Source: Xylaria sp. FL1777
Lineage: Eukaryota; Ascomycota; Sordariomycetes; Xylariales; Xylariaceae
Assembly: GCA_022578965.1 (NCBI GenBank)
Contig: MU400940.1
Span: 1 to 19,926 of the forward strand
Length of the DNA stretch: 19,926 nucleotides
Reading direction: 5' to 3'
Shown here: positions 1-8,141 of the stretch, one piece after another
Numbering within the stretch: position 1 is the first letter of the stretch
Layout of the letters: every line of letters starts with the position of its first letter
Program-made: the position numbers and the translations under genes
The notes under the pieces: generated by a model
Databases searched by the model: none
Told to the model about the DNA's origin: nothing
The model's input: the letters and a program-made list of their open reading frames with translations, nothing else

Positions 1-94
1 CTTATACAAAATCTCAAAAAAATAAAAAAAAACACCACCCCAAACAAAAATCTCTATATCATTCCTTCCCCGATTTTTTTCTGGACTACCCCCG

Positions 95-127
<33 letters not shown>

Positions 128-592
128 CGGCAAGACCCAATATGAACACAAGTTGAGAGAGTGTTAAGGGGGAAAAAAAGACGCAAGAACTCCGTCGACA
201 ATAAATACTGCTTACCTGAACTGACACCACCGTCTACCGTTTCGGCGTAGATATTGAAGTCGAATTTAAGAGCATGGCTGGACCGGCCGAGGAAACATGG
301 GGTGAACTACGAAAATTTGCAGTCAGCATCTCTATACACAACCCAACCTCTTTCTAGACCCGGTACAACGTTGGGCACATAACTATGCGCGCTGTAACGC
401 AGATGACCCTTTAAGCACCTAAGACGAGTTCGAGTTGGAGATGCTTACAGTTGGGTTAGGGTTACTGGCCGTGAATTTGAACTCGCCACTATAGGGTTCA
501 TCCACACCAATACCCGGGTTAACCTGCAAATTGACCTATAGGATTTCCCAATCAGAGTCAGCCGAAACAGCCCCCAACTTCGTCAAATCATC
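1..592. other. Gene-free left edge, low complexity then ordinary sequence
   Basis: No gene is supported here. The first 90 bases are rich in A, C and T and low in complexity, and they lead into a long G run described separately. From about 130 onward the base composition is ordinary. Just past the stop of the minus-strand gene that ends at 593, the same reading frame continues for about 18 codons (592 down to about 539) before a second stop, with a residue pattern that could be a lost C-terminal strand of that protein. No RNA gene or recognisable repeat family is seen. Confidence 0.6.
96..127. repeat. Poly-G homopolymer of 32 bases
   Basis: An uninterrupted run of 32 G follows a short CCCCCGC stretch. 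Long G runs can form G-quadruplexes but are rare in fungal genomes. They are also a known artefact of two-colour sequencing chemistry and of gap closing. The A-rich low-complexity sequence on its left makes an assembly artefact plausible. Confidence 0.95.
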
Positions 593-1078
593 TTAGAGGA
601 AGACGCGATCGTTGACATGCACACGCACCAGGTTGGATGAATAACGATCTTTCCCTATCGGGTAATGTACAGGACTAGTCTCGTTCGAAACTTCAATGTT
701 CAGGTCGATTTGTGCCCTCAAGTCGTTGAAATTGTCGCCTTTGTCTAGAGTGAGATTGCTGTTGGACCAAGTCACATTGGCGATGGCAAAGCGAGCCTGG
801 CTATAACCGGAGCCAAAGTCTGGCTCGCTAAACTCCACTGTCGCAATACAGTACATAATCGAGTAGCTTGGAGGAAACCCGTGAGACGGCGTGTCGACAT
901 ATAGATTAAGATCCGGGAATTTAGCATGCATGACACTCATGTCATCTTCAAAGGTGACACCAACACCACCCACTGCATTGCAGCTGTAAGGCGTTTGTGA
1001 CCGGACTGCAGCGGCGTTGACCGCAGCGCGAGCGCTGCTCGCTCCGGATAGCACGGCGACAAGGGGAGTAATTCTCAT
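593..1078 (-). CDS. Small secreted protein, possibly DUF4360-like
   Basis: This is a 161-residue protein read from the ATG at 1078. A longer frame opens at 1126, but the Met at 1078 directly begins a signal-peptide-like segment (Met-Arg, then a hydrophobic stretch ending in an Ala-Arg-Ala type cleavage site near residue 18), so the internal start is preferred. The mature part has two Cys (about residues 33 and 78 from this start), alternating beta-strand-like hydrophobics and three N-glycosylation sequons (NVT, NLT, NET). The spacing of GVGVTF, the second Cys and a late NDRVFL strand recalls fungal DUF4360 secreted proteins. That match is from memory of the family pattern and is tentative. 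DUF4360 proteins usually continue past this point, so the C terminus may be truncated by the stop at 593 or missed through an intron. A TATA-like element on the same strand at 1222-1229 supports transcription. Confidence 0.55.
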   Translation of the reverse strand: MRITPLVAVLSGASSARAAVNAAAVRSQTPYSCNAVGGVGVTFEDDMSVMHAKFPDLNLYVDTPSHGFPPSYSIMYCIATVEFSEPDFGSGYSQARFAIANVTWSNSNLTLDKGDNFNDLRAQIDLNIEVSNETSPVHYPIGKDRYSSNLVRVHVNDRVFL

Positions 1079-1221
1079 ATTGTGCGGTTGGATCCAGGAC
1101 ACTAACTTGCGGAAGATGTCGTACAATTAATTGAAAACTTGCGACAAGCGACAACTGACAATTTGCAAGTGACGAGAAACCAAAGAAAATAAATGTTTAA
1201 CGTGCATTACTGTACTACGTG

Positions 1222-1229
1222 TATTTATA
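1222..1229 (-). promoter_or_regulatory. Possible TATA box for the secreted-protein gene
   Basis: Read on the minus strand this is TATAAATA, about 144 bp upstream of the ATG at 1078. Position and sequence fit a core promoter element, but no transcript data support it. Confidence 0.4.
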
Positions 1230-2098
1230 GTGGTCTTGCCTTATCACGATCTGCAATCTTACCGATGAATTCCATTTTTATTTACCCGACTCGTAAGTAG
1301 TTAAATTAATGGGGAACAACCGCATCAACCCTAGTACACTTGGTATACTACTTCTATATTCAGATAGTGGGCAGACAAACTTATGACCTTTAGCCTTAAC
1401 TGAATTCACTACATAGGGTGACATGGGGCCATAGCTTCAGCCAACTTCTCACCCCAATATGCCCTCTATTCTGCATCATGCTCATGTAGCATGTGGTAGT
1501 ATACGGGCTATACGGGCTTTTTTCTCGTATTGCGGGTTTATGCCGGAATTAGTCATGGTAGTAGAATCGCCAAATTGCCGGCGTATACGTCCGATCGGCC
1601 TCTGGATTCAGAGATATGTTGCACTTATGTGTTACACTGCAGAAAGGGAGCTGGCCAGATTTGCAGACAACCCCGCTGTCTGTCCTATGCGTATAGCGAC
1701 AATGCTCAAGAGCTTTTTCTCTTTCTAGAGCAGTGTACTTGTGCTTAGGTGATTCAATAAGATTAGGCCATCAGATAGCCCTCCACTTGTATATTGCTAT
1801 TATCGTGAAACATTGCATTTAGCATTGAAAATAGAAGTGTTGTGCGGAACTTGTATGTGCTACACACCATGAATGCAGATCTCGGTGTTTAGTACAGAAT
1901 CTCTCAGAGAGGCTTTTAGCCCTCGTTTGTTTGAGACATGATGGGTGTCACAGACGCGCCGAAGGCCGATCCAGTTGTATATATAGACCTAGTGGTAACT
2001 GGAAGACTTCCAAATGGCCATGCGAATGCTTGCACCATAGAAGATGATTCTGATTTGAGCCTTTCCCCTAAGCTCTTATTATAAGAAAGTCCATAAAC
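1230..2098. other. Intergenic region between divergent genes
   Basis: This is the shared upstream region of the minus-strand secreted-protein gene and the plus-strand methyltransferase. Two overlapping plus-strand frames stay open for 70-90 codons between 1459 and 1748. They show no recognisable domain and are not called. Apart from the TATA-like site at 1978, nothing else is seen. Confidence 0.6.
1978..1985 (+). promoter_or_regulatory. Possible TATA box for the methyltransferase gene
   Basis: TATATATA lies about 114 bp upstream of the first ATG of the methyltransferase, a plausible distance for a fungal core promoter. The evidence is sequence and position only. Confidence 0.4.
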
Positions 2099-3055
2099 AT
2101 GCAAGATCCGCGTCGCGGAGCACTCACTAGCATGTCTGCGGAGAGCCAAACAACAGGCGAAGTTAAAGAGCCAGGGTTTTCAGGGGCTGATTGGTCCGAA
2201 TATGTCTTATACCGACCTATCTACAAAGAGTCTTTCTTTAGGCGCATATACGAATATCACGCTCAAAAGCCTGGAGCATCTTGGTCAACTGCTCATGATG
2301 TTGGGGCTGGCCACGGAATAGTATCTTCAAACCTTGCCACCAAATTCGAACGTGTCGTTGTTTCGGACCCTAATGACGGGTACAGTGAAATCGCCCGCCA
2401 GCACCTTATCGGGAACTCCGGAAAACTTGAGTCCAAATTTTTGTTTTTACAAGAAGGTGCTGAGCAGAGCTCGGTAGAGACCGGAACTGTAGATATGATC
2501 ACCGCATGTACATGCATGCATTGGATGAACACAGTCGAAGCCGTCGACGAGTTCGCAAGACAGCTCAAGCCTGGCGGGACCCTAGCAATTACCTATTATT
2601 CGCAACCGTTGATCTTGGGAAATGAACGTGCTCAGTCAATCTGGGAAGAGATTTTCAAAGCACTCTCAAAGAAGAACCTGGGACTTCTTATTGAACGTGC
2701 ACTCCAGATTAGTGGTAGCGGGTATGATTCGATTGCCATTCCTGTAGCGCAGTGGGAAAGAGTCAAACGGGTTTATATTAATGCCAGCCGAGGAATTTCG
2801 AGCTTCCAGAAGGGTGGTTACACAGGTGAAGATATGGTTGAGAGTGATGAGGAACGTGTCTGGGTGTATAACGATCCGGACTGGTCCGATGAGCAGAGAG
2901 TAGACTGGTTCAAAAGATATTTGGCTACATGGGGTCTTCCTTTTCCCGAATCTGAATTTCAAGGTCTTTGGGATGAGCTAGAGCATGTTGCGAATGGTGC
3001 CAAACTTCAGATGGAAACACCAGTGGTGATGGTGTTCGCGACTAGAAGAACATGA
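2099..3055 (+). CDS. Class I SAM-dependent methyltransferase (TMT1/CRG1-like)
   Basis: This is a single-exon protein of 318 aa, predicted cytosolic, that would transfer a methyl group from S-adenosylmethionine to an unknown small molecule. The Rossmann-type SAM site is clear: motif I is DVGAGHG (residues 67-73), the acidic residue ending strand 2 is Asp90 in VVVSDP, the VDMITACTCMHW segment (131-142) corresponds to the strand-4 region, and LKPGG (156-160) is the post-motif turn before strand 5. The overall pattern recalls Methyltransf_11/25 proteins such as yeast Tmt1 (trans-aconitate methyltransferase) and Crg1. The Trp- and acid-rich C-terminal half is typical of that fungal group. A second ATG at 2132 (Met12, followed by Ser-Ala) may be the real start because the first 11 residues look non-conserved. 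A possible AATAAA polyadenylation signal lies at 3188-3193. No adjacent synthase gene indicates a biosynthetic cluster, so the substrate is open. Confidence 0.88.
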   Translation: MQDPRRGALTSMSAESQTTGEVKEPGFSGADWSEYVLYRPIYKESFFRRIYEYHAQKPGASWSTAHDVGAGHGIVSSNLATKFERVVVSDPNDGYSEIARQHLIGNSGKLESKFLFLQEGAEQSSVETGTVDMITACTCMHWMNTVEAVDEFARQLKPGGTLAITYYSQPLILGNERAQSIWEEIFKALSKKNLGLLIERALQISGSGYDSIAIPVAQWERVKRVYINASRGISSFQKGGYTGEDMVESDEERVWVYNDPDWSDEQRVDWFKRYLATWGLPFPESEFQGLWDELEHVANGAKLQMETPVVMVFATRRT

Positions 3056-4111
3056 AACAACCACTCAAATGGCAGCTTCGTCCTTTGGGAACAATCATAT
3101 TTGGGAGTTATTTTTCATGTAGAGTCCTTCCTAATGATACTCGAGTAACTGAGCCCCAGAATGTTAGTCTTCTCGTATAGATATAGTAATAAAACTACCT
3201 ATTTCTTTTGTCAAGTTGGGTTGTTTACGCCTTCATTATTTAACAAAGCATGTCTGATTTCTCGAGTGAGAGACGATTAAGAGAATAAATCTAATACCAC
3301 ATGGCATACTAGAGGAAATATAAAGAGCACAAGCCACTACTTCAAGGAGTTTACAAGTGAGCTAGTCTATCTAGTAAAAGTAAACAAGCAGACTAGTTAT
3401 CAATCTTTTAATCTACGGTTAATATAGAGTCCTATACATCTCAGCATTAAAAGGGTCGACATAAAATTCCATTTTACTATCATAGTTTTAGGAAACCCCC
3501 ATCATAAAATTAATGAAAATAACTCCTTCCGGCGTTGTTAACGGATAGTTAACTTTATATCCATTTTGTTAATTTCGTTGAACACTGAGGCTTAACAAGC
3601 TCATAAAAGGGGCAAAGTAAGTCCTTAATATTATAAGCGTCCTGCCTATATATTTTAAGATATTATACCTAGGTCCTTTCATAATCTGTATAGACGATCG
3701 CCGGTACTAAGCTAAAATGTCCCTGATTTATTAACTCTTTACGTAAGATGACTTTTCTCTATTATAACTTTCGCCAGACTGTCCAATATGTCTAGTACAT
3801 AGACTAGGAGTGATCTACTCAACATCCGGGCCTTCAGTCGTGGATATGAGTTGGTATGCCCCTGATGAGATATTGTGAGGGTAATAGAAATTACCCCTAT
3901 CTCTTGATCATCAGAATAGAAACTACGGATTTGTTACTACTTAGTGGTTCACGCAAACCTATGGAAATCCTGTCGCATTGTTCATGAATCTCTATTTTGT
4001 CCCTAAGCTGTAACTTAAATTAAAGTCTGTTAGCTATGTGCCTTTTTGCAAGCTGCTGTATGGAACTCTGCTGGTAAATCTGAGCGCACCCCTAACTCTA
4101 GAAATCCCACT
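3056..4111. other. Intergenic region between convergent 3' ends
   Basis: About 1 kb separates the methyltransferase stop from the stop of the minus-strand permease, so the two genes converge here. The sequence is moderately AT-rich, with AATAAA at 3188-3193 as a likely 3'-end signal. No open frame, tRNA-like sequence or recognisable transposon is seen. Confidence 0.6.
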
Positions 4112-5830
4112 TTAATTAGTTCTAGGCTCATTTACTTCCTCGACGACTTCATCCGAGATACCCTTATGGGCTACTGCCTGCAAGTCGTCTTCACCCATCG
4201 TTCCATCCCAGCCGTTCGCCACAAGGTATTCCCGAAACTTCTCGTCACTCTTCTGAAGATCCTCACCGCTGATGTTTGGAACGAAGAACCAGGTAATCAA
4301 AATGCCAGAAAGACCAGCAATGGCGGAGATGATGAAGGTCCAGCGCTTGCCCAGTTTATCCTGGATGCGTGTGAACACTTCAGTACCCACCGCACCACCA
4401 GTTTTGCCAAGCGCAGCCGAGATTCCATAGCACGTTCCTCGGACAGCAGTTGCGTATGCCTCCGAGGACAGAAGACCAAGCATGTCACCGGGTCCGAGGT
4501 TCCCAGATGACTGCATTAAACCGTAAAGCACGACAAAGAGGGGTACGATCTTAGTCACCTTGTCGTAGGCGAGGCCAACGATCAAACCGAAGATGAGATA
4601 ACCACTAAAGCCAACCATCATAGTATACTTGCGTCCGATTTTATTGCACAGATAAGCACCGATGAACACACCAGGCAGTGAGAGACTGCTCAAAAGTAGG
4701 GTCCACTCGATATCGGTTTGGATATCCTTAGTTTTGACGACGCTGCTGATGATAAGACCCGAGAAGATGCCATTGGGGAATGTGACAAAATCGTAAAGGA
4801 ACCAGGCTCCGCAAGTGCCGATTAGGGTTTTCCAGTAGTATCTAATGACCAGCTTGTATGGGACTCGCCTTTTGATAGCGCCACGCCTGTACAATTTACT
4901 GTTAAGCATCTTCCAACGGAAGTAGAAGACCTAGCTACCTGTTAGCAGTTGCGATGGGCCGTATATCGATCAAGGAGATACCTACACTCAAGGGCCAGAC
5001 GACGCCGATACCAAAGCAAACACGCCATACGGTGTTCAGGTGGTTCGCACCGGCGGCGTTGAGAACGATCAGAAATACTGACAAAACGAAGGGTCCACCG
5101 AACGAAAGAGGCAGGTTGGTGACGAGAATAAAGACCGGGCCGCGTTGTTTAGGCGTATGCTCGTTGGCGGCCTCGCTCGCGCTGACGGAGCTGGCGGGGT
5201 ACTCGCCTCCAGTTCCGAACCCTGTAACACCGCGCGCGACAGTCAAGAACCAAAACAAGCCGATCGGAGTGCTGGCCGAAGCGGCAGTGCCAAGGATGCC
5301 GCCGACAACAATCAAAGCTGTGGTGATCAGGATGGCCCATTTCCGTCCGAGATAGTCACAAACGAGACCGATTGTGATCTGACCTAGGATTTCGCCCACG
5401 AGCAGGGCGTTGGAGACCTGCGTGCTGTAGTACGAGGTGTATTCCTTGTACAGGTGGGTGAGAACCACATTTGTCGCAGTCCTACGATGATATGTTAGAC
5501 ATGATAGCTTGAAAGGTTCGTGAGATGAGGGGTGTACTTACATCAAGTTGTTTTGATATCCATCAGAAATCAGCGCAAAACCTGGATACAGGCATGAGCC
5601 ATGGGCTCAACCGTAATATGAGGGACATGAACAAGAGTGAGCTCACCAGCGCAGAAAATCGTGAATAGATCGGACATCCTTTGCCTCTTGTAAGACACCT
5701 CGGCCGAGGGAGCTTCAGGATCCTTCGTGCTCGTGACATTCTGCTGCTCCTCAACTAGAGCACCAGACTTCAAGACATCGAGGTCTTGTCCCTGGATACC
5801 GTCCGCCTCGATATTCTCTTTGGCAGCCAT
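4112..5830 (-). CDS. GIT1-like MFS glycerophosphodiester/phosphate permease
   Basis: Four exons on the minus strand, 5830-5647, 5581-5542, 5481-4986 and 4930-4112, give a 512-aa protein. The introns (5646-5582, 5541-5482, 4985-4931; 65, 60 and 55 nt) each have GT...AG ends, and removing them restores the conserved TM1 segment (FALISDGYQNN), the loop MTATNVVL and the strand VFYFRWK. The sequence is a 12-TM major facilitator of the phosphate:H+ symporter (PHS) group. Visible markers are DYLGRK after TM2 (residues 117-122), GGEYPASS near TM4 (166-173), and NKIGRK at the equivalent loop of the second half. Best overall resemblance is to yeast and Candida Git1, plasma-membrane permeases for glycerophosphoinositol or glycerophosphocholine. 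Length matches Git1 (about 520 aa). The acidic N and C termini should be cytosolic. Substrate cannot be decided between glycerophosphodiesters and phosphate. CACGTG sites upstream fit phosphate control. Confidence 0.9.
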
Positions 5831-6086
5831 GTTGGTCTCAGTCGGTGAAGAGCCTAGTATAGCGACGCGAAAGATTGATTAGGGTGAGGTGACAACGTCC
5901 GTTATAAGCAACTTCAGTCGCGACATGCAGCTGAGAGAGTTTTCTTTACTGCTGCTCACCATCGAGTTGCCGTGCAACAACACTAACTCGACAAATTAAG
6001 CTTTCGCCCCTTTGAAGTCTCTCAGTCTATTGGTTTCTGCATGAGCGGAGTGTTACCTTTACCCAATGAGTGCCAAGACTTAACCC

Positions 6087-6092
6087 CACGTG
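6087..6092. promoter_or_regulatory. CACGTG site, 257 bp upstream of the permease
   Basis: Perfect E-box palindrome, the core bound by bHLH regulators of the Pho4/NUC-1 type. Distance and orientation suit a promoter element of the GIT1-like gene. Other bHLH proteins use the same core. Confidence 0.45.
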
Positions 6093-6259
6093 CTTGTCTC
6101 TCTCCGTTTTTTTTTTCTTTCCTCCGCAGAAGTGTTGGAATAGTTTTTCAACCTTAGTATTCCTCCTTCGTATGCGTAATTCCAGCCACGCGGCACTGAT
6201 TTAGTGTAGGCTTCGATACGGTACATGGCTAGATGTTGAATAATATAGTCTTCAATTCG

Positions 6260-6265
6260 CACGTG
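6260..6265. promoter_or_regulatory. CACGTG site, 430 bp upstream of the permease
   Basis: Second perfect CACGTG palindrome in the same upstream region, in GCACGTGC context, 173 bp beyond the first. Paired sites are typical of phosphate-controlled yeast promoters. Confidence 0.4.
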
Positions 6266-7042
6266 CCTTTGTATCCGGCAATCTACGTAGGATCGAGATC
6301 TAGCTTACCAAGGCGGTATAGAACCTACCATGTCGATCCATGCCATATGGGGGACGGACAGTTGGAGGCTGGCCTATTCACAAGAGATTATACCAGCGAT
6401 ATTATATCGGGGACCTAGTATACACAGGCGAATGTTTGCAAGTTGAGAGTCTGATGGCGCCGATTGTATTACTAGAAAATATATGCTGAAAGAGAATTGG
6501 CTATGAACTATAGGTGTATGGGAAGGGCTGCGCATTATACCGGTATACACAATTAAAGCAGCCCGGACTAACTAGTATGGCTTACGAATTCCGCCAAATT
6601 TTCTCATAAATCCGGTTTGCAAGCCCACATAGTCGTAATTGTCAAATCACGGTTGAGCATGCGCCCGTCGGGCTTTATCCTGCTGTCCTTGATAAGTAAC
6701 GCCCTGTAGCATAGCTTTGGAAGATATTTCCATTCTAATCGTAGGTCCATTAACAAGTGCTTATACGATCCACGTCCGCTCTCTACACAAATTCGTCAGC
6801 CTACACACACAAAATTCATCTCCATTATCGATCTCTCACTCATTATTCTCGAATCTTCAGTCTTCGAGGTAGTTAAATCGTGGTCATTTGACCTAAGCTC
6901 ACTGGCCGTCTTTTCGTATCCACGACGCTCCCCATCACCGTTGGGACTAAGCTCACCTAGGGCACTAGGTAATATTACCTCAATAATTTTTATACGATAA
7001 AACCTCTATAATTAATTGATGTCTGTACCCTCATTAAACGCC

Positions 7043-7048
7043 CACGTG
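7043..7048. promoter_or_regulatory. Third CACGTG site in the intergenic region
   Basis: This CACGTG is about 1.2 kb from the permease start and 1.1 kb from the DUF2235-GTPase start, so it could serve either gene or neither. Confidence 0.25.
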
Positions 7049-7783
7049 GCTCTCGCTGTCACAACCTTCTAACACCGCTGTTCTCCACCTGGTCGTCTTC
7101 TGTTTCGCCATATATGCCGTCATCCCTAATATTCTGAAAGTACTGATAACCCGAACTAAAATTTCTATTGTCGTTGTCCTCCTCATTATTAAGTGAAGCT
7201 GTGTAGGCTACCTATTTCTGCTGAGCTTGGTCCATGTATCCAGTCCAGATCAGGAAGTTTCCTGAACGCCTGTTTTGAGCCACCGCCGTCGCCTACTGAC
7301 GAATCCCTCCGCAATGTCCTCGATCTCCCCCGGCTACAACACTAGACTTGTTCCTTACCTAGTGTCTAATACATTGCGATATATCTACGATGATGCTCCT
7401 AATCTAACGACAATGGCAAGAGCAGAAATGTGGCTACTCCTGTCTCTCTTGAAGTGTGTTTTCATGTTGAATCTAGTTGTCTTACCTCCATACAGTAGGT
7501 AGGTAGAGTTAGCCTATACGCTAGCAGAACAGAAGCCAAGCTCACTAAGCTATACTATGTATTCAAGGTAGCTTACCTGTTTTTGTCTTATACCTAGGTA
7601 GGCTCAGTTCAGCTACCAACGCATGACTAGAGGCAGAGCCGCACTAAATTGCCTGGATGGATAGGAATCAAACTAAGTACTTTATATATATCTCTAGTCC
7701 TCCGAGAAAAAAAAACAAAGGATAACTCTTTTACAAGCACACTTGCTATCGTTCTAAATAGCTGTGGCTGTTTGTCTGTTTAG

Positions 7784-7805
7784 ACTGGGTACCTACATAC
7801 CCAGT
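7784..7805. repeat. Perfect 8-bp inverted repeat, 6-nt loop
   Basis: ACTGGGTA and TACCCAGT flank the loop CCTACA. The function is unknown. It lies about 340 bp upstream of the DUF2235-GTPase start. Confidence 0.7.
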
Positions 7806-8141
7806 TCTGGGGTCTGTGCGTGGCTGTCGTCCACCACTGTTGTGGCTGTAGGCTCAGCTATGGGGTGTCACAATAGGTAATAATTTACAGTAAAATCAAG
7901 GCGTTGACAAGGATAGAACTAAATATAGACTTGCGTAATCCTGAGACTTTCAACCCTCTCAGCTCATTTCATCATTTCGTGGACACCACACCATCGTCCA
8001 TGAGGTAGAGAGCCGCCGTCACCAGCACGCCTTTATTCATTGTCGCCGGAAACTTCCAATTTGAAAACTCAAATGTAAGAGATACATCACGAGCGTTGAC
8101 AATCCCTCGTCTCTCGCTAGCAGCGCCCGAAGTTCCCAAAC

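Larger units (their letters stand above)
5831..8141. other. Long divergent intergenic region (2.3 kb)
   Basis: This region is the shared upstream of the minus-strand permease and the plus-strand DUF2235-GTPase gene. It has three CACGTG palindromes, short TAGGTA/CCTAGG-type repeats (for example a perfect TACCTAGGTA at 7591-7600), a TAGG tetranucleotide tract near 7496-7506 and a hairpin at 7784-7805. Short open frames at 6080-6262, 6233-6418 and 7275-7502 have no recognisable domain and are not called. I see no tRNA or transposase remnant. Confidence 0.6.

Noticed and set aside
593..1126. Longer start of the secreted protein at 1126
   Set aside because: The 16 extra residues would bury the signal peptide. 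The Met at 1078 gives a normal signal sequence.
1459..1748. Two overlapping plus-strand open frames of 89 and 72 codons
   Set aside because: Different frames over the same bases, no recognisable domain, and no promoter or splice logic. Most likely chance.
2099..5830. Secondary-metabolite cluster (methyltransferase plus MFS transporter)
   Set aside because: No core synthase, oxidase or pathway regulator is present, and the transporter is GIT1/phosphate-type, not a drug or metabolite exporter.
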